Shown piece by piece: positions 25,218 through 32,546 of a stretch of 64,000 bases of DNA. Numbering within the stretch: the stretch's first letter is position 1; every line of letters starts with the position of its first letter. Position numbers and translations under genes: made by a program. This DNA is from M1-B18 sp048264125 (GTDB lineage Bacteria > Bacillota > Clostridia > Peptostreptococcales > Natronincolaceae): positions 186,001 through 250,000 of the forward strand of contig JBLXDM010000008.1 in assembly GCA_048264125.1 (NCBI GenBank). The letters run 5' to 3'. A model generated the notes under the pieces. It was not told the DNA's origin. It saw only the letters and a list, made by a program, of their open reading frames with translations, and did not search any database.

Positions 25218-25229
25218 AAACAATTGTTT
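25218..25229. promoter_or_regulatory. Palindrome AAACAATTGTTT, candidate TetR operator
   Basis: This 12-bp perfect palindrome sits about 50 bp before the TetR start and extends imperfectly (TTTAAACAATTGTTTTAAA). Position and symmetry fit a TetR autoregulatory site. Confidence 0.55.
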
Positions 25230-25352
25230 TAAATGTCGACGTTAAAATTACTTCCTAAAATTACTTTATGTGTATTATAGCATACATAATATGGACAATC
25301 CACTGGCTTCAGTATCAAGACCCGAGAAATTGATAAAAATTTATTTATGCTA

Positions 25353-25381
25353 TTGACAATAAAATAACGTGATTATATAAT
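25353..25381 (+). promoter_or_regulatory. Consensus sigma-A promoter for the flavoprotein reductase
   Basis: TTGACA (25353-25358), 17-bp spacer, TATAAT (25376-25381): a perfect match at both boxes. Confidence 0.88.
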
Positions 25382-25610
25382 GAATGTATTCACCGAATGA
25401 ATTCAACGAATTAATTCAATTAAATTCTCGGTGCTATTTAATCTAGATCAATGCTGATAATCAGAGATTTCTATCTTTAGCGTTGTTGGGCAATTAAATA
25501 ACGCATCAGTGCTTTAAGAAAAGTGCATTCAGAAATTATTTTTTTAACAAAAAGAAGAAGGCATAGAGCCTCTAATTTGTTAAATATTTAATATGAAAGG
25601 GAGGATAAAT
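25382..25610 (+). other. Long 5' leader with start-site inverted repeat
   Basis: About 220 nt separate the promoter from the ATG. At its beginning, CACCGA (25391-25396) and TCGGTG (25428-25433) enclose an A/T-rich segment with repeated GAATT; this may be an operator at the transcription start or an mRNA-stabilising stem. I recognise no riboswitch class and no intrinsic terminator in the rest. Confidence 0.5.
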
Positions 25611-27407
25611 ATGAAAAAAATGACATCAACAAAAAGATTACTTTGCATGATGCTATGCATTATTTTAGCTGTTATTGCAGTTGGATGCCAAAAGCCAATT
25701 GAAACTACAGCTGGAGCCTTTAAAGCAGGTACCTATACTGCGTCAGTGGCTGGTCATAACGGAGATATTAAGGTAGAGGTAGAGGTGGATTCAGAGGCTA
25801 TATTAAGTGTAGATATACTTGAGCACAAGGAAAGCCCTGGCATAAGTGATCCAGCCATCGAGAGAATTCCTAAAGCTATAGTGGATGGACAATCTCTGGC
25901 AGTGGATGCTATATCAGGTGCAACTATTACCAGCAAGGCGATTGTAGCTGCTGTTACTGAAGCCTTAAAGCAAGCAGGTGCTGATATCGAAGCACTGAGT
26001 GTTAAAAAGGAAGGCACAAAAACTGCAGGTGAAACTAAAGAATATACGACAGATGTTGTAGTAATCGGTGGCGGCGGAGCAGGCTTAGCAGCTGCAGTCT
26101 CAGCCCACCAAAATGGCGCAGAGGTTATTGTACTTGAAAAAATGCCTAGATTAGGCGGAAATACAATACTTTCAGGAGGGGCTTACAATGCAGTTGACCC
26201 TAAGCGTCAAGTAGCACAAGGCATTGAGGATTCAACCGACAAGCATTATACTCAAACCTTTGAGGGTGGAGATAAGCTTGGTAACCCTGAACTAATTAGA
26301 GTGTTTGTAGATAATGCCTACGGTGCCTTAGAATGGCTAGAAGGCTTAGGAATGAAATTTAACGACGAGGTATTTACAGTACTGGGTGGACTATGGCCAA
26401 GAGCACATAAGCCTTCAACGCCACTGGGTACAGGCTTCATAGATACCTATCAAAGCTATATAGATGCAAATCAAGGCATTGAAATTTTGCTGGATACTGA
26501 GGTTACTGAGCTACTAATGGAAGATGGAAAAGTAGTTGGTATAAAGGCTACAGGACTTGAGGGAGAGGTTATCGTTAAAGCTAACAATGGTGTTGTAATT
26601 GCATCCGGAGGCTTTGGTGCCAATGTAGAAATGAGAGATCAGTACAATAAAAGCTGGCCTACTCTTACTCAAATCAAAACTACAAACCACCCAGGAGCAA
26701 CTGGTGACGGGTTAGCAATGGCTAAAGAGGTAGGGGCTAACTTAATTGGTCTGGAGAATCTTCAGCTGCTTCCTATGGGAGACCCAGTAACAGGAAGCCT
26801 AAGTGGAAATATAGAACAAGGTGTTGAAAATAGAATCTTTGTAAATAAAGACGGAAATCGTTTTGTTGACGAGGGTGCCAGAAGAGACGTTATGACAAAG
26901 GCTTTGCTGGATCAAAAAGATGCCTATATGTGGGTAGTTCTTGATAAGCATTCCTATCCAACTGGTGACAAAAAGAATAACTTCAATGAAACAATAGATG
27001 AGCTAATTGCTCAAGGAAGAGCCTTCAAGGGTGATACTCTGGAGGACCTTGCAAAGCAAATCGGGGTTGATCCAGCAAACCTTGTAAAGGCAGTTGAGGA
27101 ATTTAATAAGGCTGTCGATGCTGGTGGGCCAGATGCCTTTGGAAGAACATTATTTGCTGATAAAATCGATACAGCTCCTTACTATGCAGGCGCTCGTGTT
27201 CCTACAGTTCATCATACTATGGGAGGAATTGAAATTAATACCAGCGCTCAGGTGCTAGATGTTAATGGCAAAGTTATTCCAGGACTGTATGCAGCAGGAG
27301 AGGTTACTGGTGGTATACACGGAAGCAATCGTCTAGGCGGAAATGCATTGGCTGATATAGCAGTATTTGGTAGAATAGCCGGTGAAAGTGCAGCATTAAG
27401 TAAATAA
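25611..27407 (+). CDS. FMN-binding flavoprotein reductase (fumarate/urocanate reductase-like lipoprotein)
   Basis: The ~598-residue protein has a lipoprotein signal (A-V-G-C-Q), an FMN-binding domain with S-G-A-T-I-T-S, the site where ApbE/Ftp attaches FMN to Thr, and then a FAD-binding FrdA-like domain (V-V-I-G-G-G-G-A-G-L-A-A-A, V-I-A-S-G-G-F-G, final G-S-N-R-L-G-G-N-A-L-A-D). Such enzymes are extracytoplasmic terminal reductases using fumarate, urocanate, cinnamate or similar acceptors. No cytochrome domain is present. The exact acceptor is unknown. It has its own consensus promoter. Confidence 0.9.
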   Translation: MKKMTSTKRLLCMMLCIILAVIAVGCQKPIETTAGAFKAGTYTASVAGHNGDIKVEVEVDSEAILSVDILEHKESPGISDPAIERIPKAIVDGQSLAVDAISGATITSKAIVAAVTEALKQAGADIEALSVKKEGTKTAGETKEYTTDVVVIGGGGAGLAAAVSAHQNGAEVIVLEKMPRLGGNTILSGGAYNAVDPKRQVAQGIEDSTDKHYTQTFEGGDKLGNPELIRVFVDNAYGALEWLEGLGMKFNDEVFTVLGGLWPRAHKPSTPLGTGFIDTYQSYIDANQGIEILLDTEVTELLMEDGKVVGIKATGLEGEVIVKANNGVVIASGGFGANVEMRDQYNKSWPTLTQIKTTNHPGATGDGLAMAKEVGANLIGLENLQLLPMGDPVTGSLSGNIEQGVENRIFVNKDGNRFVDEGARRDVMTKALLDQKDAYMWVVLDKHSYPTGDKKNNFNETIDELIAQGRAFKGDTLEDLAKQIGVDPANLVKAVEEFNKAVDAGGPDAFGRTLFADKIDTAPYYAGARVPTVHHTMGGIEINTSAQVLDVNGKVIPGLYAAGEVTGGIHGSNRLGGNALADIAVFGRIAGESAALSK

Positions 27408-27416
27408 TAAGCAATA

Positions 27417-27455
27417 GGGGAGCGGGCCTTGTGGCCCACCCCCTTTATTTTTTTT
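27417..27455. terminator. Bidirectional terminator
   Basis: GGGGAGCGGGCC pairs with GGCCCACCCCC across a 4-nt loop, followed by a T run on the plus strand; it lies between convergent genes. Confidence 0.82.
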
Positions 27456-28821
27456 GAGAATACCTACCTAAGGTAAACCAGTTTTTATTGGTATGAAAAA
27501 GTGTGGTGCTGCGGGCTGTAGCCCCCGAAAAATCAGCAGCCTTAAAGGTTATGGCATGGAATTTCTCACCTAGCTGGTGGGGGATATTGAAATATAGCTC
27601 ACCCTCAGCAGCATCATAAGCAGCGGAGTAAGGAATCCCGTCCAATACAGCTTTTATTGATTCAGGATCAATATTAGCAGCCTCCGACAATTGAACCGCT
27701 GCTCTTAATTTGGAAGCACTGCTGTTCAGTGGGCCTGCCTCCCTGAAGGCTATATGTATTCCCGGTAAAGCTTCATTGGATATTGTCAGCTGAGAGCCAT
27801 GGGCCTCCACATTTTTAAATAATCTAAGGCTATTTTCTCCCAGTATTTTCTTAATATCCACATCAGAATAGCCCCTTTTCACCAGCTCCTCTGTTATTCT
27901 ATAGAGATAGGAGGCGTCGGGTAAATCCTTAGGCATTTTTGCACCATCGAAGTCGGAGCCGAGACCTACATAATCTACTCCCACAAGCTTTACCACGTAA
28001 TCTATGTGGTTCACAACATCCGCCACTGAAGCAGCGCCATCTGCCAAAAAACTTTGACAGAATACGATTTGGACAACACCCCCCTTTGCGGCAAGGGCCT
28101 TCAGCTGTTTATCCGTAAGATTCCTTGGATGGTTTTTAAGGCTGTATACCCCCGAGTGGCTTGCAATTATCGGAGCCTCGGAGGCCTCAATAGTGTCCCA
28201 AAAGGTGGGCTCTGCCATGTGGGATACATCAACCACCATACCCAGCCGATTCATTTCTTTAACCACAGCCCTTCCCAAGGCAGTAAGCCCACCGGAGGAG
28301 GACCCTCCTTTTTTATATTTTCTATGGGTGCCTTCCCCAAGGGCATTGGAATAATTCCATTGAAGGGCGATGCACCTTACACCTAAATCATAGTATTGTT
28401 CTAGAAGTCCTATGGCATTTTCCTCATTTAAGGAGTAGGCACCTTCAATCGATGGTATTATTGCGATTTTTCCTTTATTGATTATTTCAACAATGTCCCC
28501 ATGACGTCCCGCCAGCTCTACTCTATTGGCATTATTGGCCACTGTCCAATGAAGGGCATTTATAAGGGCCAACAGCATGCTGTTGCTGCGTTCATAGGGA
28601 TTGCGCTTAGAACCCTGCGTAAAGGCGGCAAAAAAGGCGACCTTCATTCCACCCCTTTGTAGCTTAGGAATGTCAATATGAAGGCTGGTTTCATCCCCAA
28701 GGCTTTTTCTAGGCAACCAGGTAATAGGATTTATTACCTTCATCATTGTATCATTATGGGTATCTACAACTATGGAGCCATAATGAAGCTCCTTCGCCCT
28801 TAATTCATAATTATCCTGCAT
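27445..28821 (-). CDS. M19-family membrane dipeptidase (renal dipeptidase-like)
   Basis: The 458-residue protein has V-D-T-H-N-D at the N-terminus (metal His/Asp), a bridging Glu in I-P-S-I-E-G, and H-S-G-V and D-V-S-H, which supply the other metal ligands of peptidase M19, then G-L-G-S-D-F-D-G. Family members cleave dipeptides, including those with D-residues. It is longer than the usual 310-380 residues because of a ~110-residue C-terminal extension of unknown role. There is no signal peptide. It is divergent from the sigma-54 activator; a role in producing amino acids (e.g. Cys-containing dipeptides) for the next unit is speculative. Confidence 0.9.
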   Translation of the reverse strand: MQDNYELRAKELHYGSIVVDTHNDTMMKVINPITWLPRKSLGDETSLHIDIPKLQRGGMKVAFFAAFTQGSKRNPYERSNSMLLALINALHWTVANNANRVELAGRHGDIVEIINKGKIAIIPSIEGAYSLNEENAIGLLEQYYDLGVRCIALQWNYSNALGEGTHRKYKKGGSSSGGLTALGRAVVKEMNRLGMVVDVSHMAEPTFWDTIEASEAPIIASHSGVYSLKNHPRNLTDKQLKALAAKGGVVQIVFCQSFLADGAASVADVVNHIDYVVKLVGVDYVGLGSDFDGAKMPKDLPDASYLYRITEELVKRGYSDVDIKKILGENSLRLFKNVEAHGSQLTISNEALPGIHIAFREAGPLNSSASKLRAAVQLSEAANIDPESIKAVLDGIPYSAAYDAAEGELYFNIPHQLGEKFHAITFKAADFSGATARSTTLFHTNKNWFTLGRYSQKK

Positions 28822-28945
28822 AGCATATCCACCCCTTTATTTAAGCTATAATATATTTATATTCTACTATAAAACAGCTTATATTGGAAAACTATTGTCA
28901 ATTTGTTAAAATAAGCATAAGAAATAAAAATGAGGAATGATAATC

Positions 28946-30706
28946 ATGGATTTGAAAAAAATAGCCTCAAATGTTCAAAATATTTCTGAAGCCATAGCCA
29001 GTGTCATAAGGGTGGATGTAACAGTGGTGGACGATAGCCTTAGAAGAATTGCCGGTACTGGCTCCTACAGAAACAGAATTGGTGAGCTTGTAAGCAGGGA
29101 CTCTGTCTTTGATATTGCTCTGAAGAAGGGTGAGGGCATTATAATCGAAAATGCGAGGGAGGAGGCCATCTGCCTCCAATGCAAAAAGCTGGAGGATTGT
29201 CAGGAATATGCAGAGGTTTGCTGCCCTATTAAGCTGAAGCAGCATGTAGTGGGAGTGATAGGCCTCATTGCCTTTGATGAAGGGCAGAGGCAAGAGCTGG
29301 TTAACAATCAAAGGAATCTGATGACGTTTTTGAGCAAAATGGCGGATTTAATTTCATCTAAGCTAATGGAGGAGAATAAAACCGAGGAAATAAAGCTTTT
29401 GGCCTCTGAGCTTGAAATTGTGTTGAACTCAGTGGACAAAGGGATTATTGCGGTAAATGAGGAGGGTATAGTCCTCCGCTGCAATGAAAATGCACTACAG
29501 CTCTTTAATTGTCGTAGGGAAGAGCTTATAGGAAAAAGCATACAGGATTTAATTGGGGACATGAATATAGCCTCTTTGATTAGTGGGGATAAAAGGGTTA
29601 GAAACAGAGAGTTTCTTTATAAGAAACGAGGATATCAACTAAGAGGTGTTTTTGATGCAAATCCCATAAGCATAGACAGCAATAATGTAGGAATGGTATT
29701 TATCATCAGTAAGCTGACGGATCTTCTAAATGCCATTAACGCCATTACTACAGCCACCATAGTAACCTCCTTTGAGGATATCATAGGAGAAAGCCAGATT
29801 CTGAGGGAGGTGAAGGAAAGGGCCGCCAGAGCCAGTGCCTCAAAATCTACTGTCTTAATCCAGGGGGAGAGCGGTACCGGAAAGGAGCTGTTTGCCCGGG
29901 CAATACACCACAATAGTGATAGGGCAAAGGGGCCCTTTATACCGATCAACTGTGCTGCCATTCCGGAGCAGCTTCTGGAAAGTGAGCTCTTTGGCTATGA
30001 GGAGGGGGCCTTTACAGGTGCCAGACGTGGTGGAAGGGAAGGGAAATTTCTATTGGCTACAGGAGGAACTATTTTTCTGGATGAAATAGGGGATATGCCT
30101 CTGCATCTGCAGGGGAAGCTGTTGAGGGTTTTACAGGAGCATATGATAGAAAAAATAGGGGGCAAGGACCTTATTCCCATCGATATAAGAATCATAGCCG
30201 CCACCAACAAGGAGCTGGAGAGAAGCGTGCAGGAGGGGGAGTTCAGAGAGGACCTATTTTATAGATTAAACGTTATACCCCTGAATATACCTCCATTGAG
30301 ACAGCGAAGGGAGGACATAGCACCGCTGGTGAGGCATATGCTGGAGAAATGCAATAGGAAGCTGCAGAAAAGCATAGGTGAGGTGGACAGGGAGGTAATG
30401 GCGCTCTTTATGAAGTATTCTTGGCCCGGTAATGTAAGAGAGCTGGAGAATACGATAGAATATGCAGTAAATATGTCCAATAGCAGCAATATCAATAAGG
30501 ATTGTCTTCCAAAGCGATTAGTCGGCAGCAGGAGCCAGGGGGAACCATTGATTCTTGAAGCCATCATACCTGTTAAGGAGCTGGAAAGAAAAGAGATACA
30601 AAGGGCTCTAGAGTTTTATAAGGAGGATAATATAACAGCTGCTGCCCATGCCCTTGGTCTAAGCAGAGCAACTCTTTATAGGAAAATTAAAGAATACCGG
30701 CTATAG
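28946..30706 (+). CDS. Sigma-54-dependent enhancer-binding regulator, CdsR-like
   Basis: The 586-residue protein has an N-terminal GAF-like sensory domain with a Cys cluster (C-L-Q-C near residue 72, then further Cys including a C-C pair), a PAS domain (~155-220), a sigma-54 AAA+ domain with G-E-S-G-T-G-K-E, intact G-A-F-T-G-A and L-D-E-I-G, and a C-terminal Fis-type HTH. It precedes an Fe-S cysteine desulfidase gene with a -24/-12 promoter and twin palindromes. Clostridioides difficile is reported to use a sigma-54 activator (CdsR) for its cysteine desulfidase CdsB; this pair looks equivalent (inference). ATG at 28946 has TGAGGA 9 nt upstream. Confidence 0.88.
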   Translation: MDLKKIASNVQNISEAIASVIRVDVTVVDDSLRRIAGTGSYRNRIGELVSRDSVFDIALKKGEGIIIENAREEAICLQCKKLEDCQEYAEVCCPIKLKQHVVGVIGLIAFDEGQRQELVNNQRNLMTFLSKMADLISSKLMEENKTEEIKLLASELEIVLNSVDKGIIAVNEEGIVLRCNENALQLFNCRREELIGKSIQDLIGDMNIASLISGDKRVRNREFLYKKRGYQLRGVFDANPISIDSNNVGMVFIISKLTDLLNAINAITTATIVTSFEDIIGESQILREVKERAARASASKSTVLIQGESGTGKELFARAIHHNSDRAKGPFIPINCAAIPEQLLESELFGYEEGAFTGARRGGREGKFLLATGGTIFLDEIGDMPLHLQGKLLRVLQEHMIEKIGGKDLIPIDIRIIAATNKELERSVQEGEFREDLFYRLNVIPLNIPPLRQRREDIAPLVRHMLEKCNRKLQKSIGEVDREVMALFMKYSWPGNVRELENTIEYAVNMSNSSNINKDCLPKRLVGSRSQGEPLILEAIIPVKELERKEIQRALEFYKEDNITAAAHALGLSRATLYRKIKEYRL

Positions 30707-30749
30707 CAGTCTCAAATTGATACAGTTTCTCAATTTGAGACTGTTTTTT
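30707..30749 (+). terminator. Terminator of the sigma-54 activator gene
   Basis: CAGTCTCAAATTGA (30707-30720) and TCAATTTGAGACTG (30730-30743) form a perfect 14-bp stem followed by six T, starting right after the stop codon. Its 3' arm overlaps one candidate enhancer site. Confidence 0.88.
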
Positions 30750-30772
30750 ATACTGTTTTCTCATTTTGAGAA
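30728..30772. promoter_or_regulatory. Paired enhancer (UAS) sites for the sigma-54 activator
   Basis: Two palindromes of the form TCTCA-N3-TGAGA lie at 30728-30740 and 30759-30771 (the latter extended to TTCTCATTTTGAGAA). Their centres are 31 bp apart, about three helical turns, and lie roughly 80-110 bp before the -24 element, as expected for a Fis-HTH activator. A third partial site is at 30710-30722. Confidence 0.75.
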
Positions 30773-30844
30773 TAATTTCTGCCTGCTTTTAATGTAATCT
30801 TTCTATAGATGTTGAAATAAGGCTACTCCGATACAATTCGCATA

Positions 30845-30860
30845 TGGCATGCTTCTTGCT
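30845..30860 (+). promoter_or_regulatory. Sigma-54 (-24/-12) promoter
   Basis: TGGCATGCTTCTTGCT matches the consensus TGGCAC-N5-TTGCW with one mismatch and exact spacing. It is 39 bp upstream of the desulfidase start and downstream of paired enhancer-like sites. Confidence 0.87.
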
Positions 30861-30898
30861 TTACTAATAGCTATACTATAAAGGTGCAGGTGAGGGCT

Positions 30899-32197
30899 AT
30901 GAATATAGAAAAAGCGATTGTTGAAACCCTAAGGAAAGAGGTGACTCCGGCGATTGGCTGTACAGAGCCGGTGGCGGTCGCACTGGCGGCTGCCAGGGTT
31001 AGGGAGCTGATGCCTAGTGGAGATTTGAAATTACTGGAGGTTTTTGTAAGCCCCAATATTTATAAAAATGGATTAGCTGTAGGTGTACCTCCAACAGATG
31101 AGGTAGGGCTGGAGATTGCAGCAGTTCTTGGCTATGTCGGCGGAGACAGCAGTCGGGGTCTAAAGGTGCTGGAAGGCATTACACCAGAGGATATAACAGA
31201 GGCCAAGGCCCTACTTAAGGCAGGAAGGCTAAGGCTAAGCATCAAGGATACTACGGAAAAGGTATATATTGAGGCAATAGGCCATGGATCAGAGGGCAGC
31301 ATAGCAAGGGCCATTATAAAAGAAAAGCATAGTAGCTTTGTATTTCTTCAATTAGGAGACAGGGTGCTGTTGGATTCTAAAGGGGAAAAGCAGCAGGAAA
31401 ATACAGAATATCACCAGCTGTATAGCTTAAGCATAAAGGCAATAGTACAGGCGATAGAGGATATTCCTGCAAAGGAGCTCCGATTTCTGCTGGAGGGATT
31501 GGAGATGAATGAAAGGGTTGCCATGGCAGGCTTAAATAGAAGGCTGGGTATGGGGGTAGGCTATACACTGATGGAAAATGTTGCTAGTGGTATATTGTCT
31601 GACGACCTTATGACCCATGCAAAAATTTTGACGGCAGCAGCCTCGGATGCCAGAATGTCTGGTATTAGTCTACCGGTTATGAGTAGCAATGGAAGCGGTA
31701 ACAACGGATTGACAGCCATTTTGCCCATAGCGGCCTACAGGAGCAAATATTCCGTAAATAATGATCGGCTGACAAGGGCCTTGGCAATAAGCCATATTAT
31801 AAACAGCTATATAAAGCATTACATCGGAAGGCTATCCTGCCTATGCGGCTGCGCGGTTGCAGCTGGCACAGGAGCGTCAGCTGCAATAGCCTGGTTAATG
31901 GGGGGCAGCCATCGACAAATAGAGGGGGCAATTAAAAATATACTGGGAGACATCAGTGGAATGGTATGTGATGGTGCAAAGGTGGGCTGCTCCTTAAAGC
32001 TGTCAACCTCAGCCTCAGCTGCAATTCAGGCTGCACTATTGGCCATTAGCAATCAGATAATACCGGCTGGGAATGGCATCATAGCAGAAACGGCAGAGGA
32101 AACCATCAAAAATTTAAAAATACTTTCCGACGAGGGCATGGCTAGGGCCGATGAGGTTATCATAAGGGTTATGAGAAAGAGAATGGAAATAGCCTAA
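30899..32197 (+). CDS. L-cysteine desulfidase (Fe-S, CyuA/CdsB family)
   Basis: The 432-residue protein matches the L-cysteine desulfidase/UPF0597 family: P-A-I-G-C-T-E-P near the N-terminus and, in the C-terminal half, C-L-C-G-C-A-V-A-A-G-T-G-A-S and M-V-C-D-G-A-K-V-G-C, which supply ligands for a 4Fe-4S cluster. It converts cysteine to pyruvate, ammonia and sulfide. ATG at 30899 is preferred to GTG at 30884, which would add five non-conserved residues. Transcription is probably sigma-54-dependent under the adjacent regulator, so it should be induced by cysteine. Confidence 0.9.
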   Translation: MNIEKAIVETLRKEVTPAIGCTEPVAVALAAARVRELMPSGDLKLLEVFVSPNIYKNGLAVGVPPTDEVGLEIAAVLGYVGGDSSRGLKVLEGITPEDITEAKALLKAGRLRLSIKDTTEKVYIEAIGHGSEGSIARAIIKEKHSSFVFLQLGDRVLLDSKGEKQQENTEYHQLYSLSIKAIVQAIEDIPAKELRFLLEGLEMNERVAMAGLNRRLGMGVGYTLMENVASGILSDDLMTHAKILTAAASDARMSGISLPVMSSNGSGNNGLTAILPIAAYRSKYSVNNDRLTRALAISHIINSYIKHYIGRLSCLCGCAVAAGTGASAAIAWLMGGSHRQIEGAIKNILGDISGMVCDGAKVGCSLKLSTSASAAIQAALLAISNQIIPAGNGIIAETAEETIKNLKILSDEGMARADEVIIRVMRKRMEIA

Positions 32198-32254
32198 ATA
32201 GACTAAGGAATATGTGGAATTGATGGGGATAATGTGGATAAGGGAATTTAAGGA

Positions 32255-32318
32255 TTTAAATAAATGTGAATAATTGCTATAATACAATAGGAAGGCTAAA
32301 TAGCCTTCCTATTGTATT
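32255..32318. repeat. Perfect 18-bp inverted repeat with overlapping promoter-like sequence
   Basis: AATACAATAGGAAGGCTA (32281-32298) and its exact inverse (32301-32318) are separated by AA. No T run follows, so it is not a classical terminator, although it lies 84 bp after the desulfidase stop. TTTAAA (32255-32260), 17 bp and TATAAT (32278-32283) form a promoter-like pair running into the repeat, upstream of the structured element at 32351. Confidence 0.6.
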
Positions 32319-32350
32319 GCGGGAGCTTAATTGAGAAAATTGTATAATGA

Positions 32351-32445
32351 GAGCAGTGGTATGTTCATACATAGTCAAAAGTTTCCTGCTAGTGTCAACG
32401 GGCTAATTTATTGTATTTTAGAGGAGATTAGACCTAGACAATGCG
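32351..32445 (+). ncRNA. Unidentified structured RNA element, copy 1 (upstream of topB)
   Basis: This ~95-nt stretch shares its architecture with 51724-51815. Common features: AGCAG (32352-32356) pairing with CTGCT (32386-32390); an internal GTATG-TT-CATAC hairpin; GG-CTAAT (32401-32407) pairing with ATTAG-a-CC (32427-32434); and ATTG in that loop able to pair with CAAT (32439-32442) as a pseudoknot. Both copies end CCTAGACAATGCG. A TATAAT is at 32343-32348. I recognise no known riboswitch class. It could be a cis-regulatory leader of topB (start 32547) or an independent small RNA. Confidence 0.55.
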
Positions 32446-32546
32446 CGATAAACTTTTAACTATGTATAAACTAGTATATATATGCGCTCTCTTGATAATA
32501 TGCAATTTCGTTAATTATTAATTAAATTATAAAGGTGTTGTGTATA

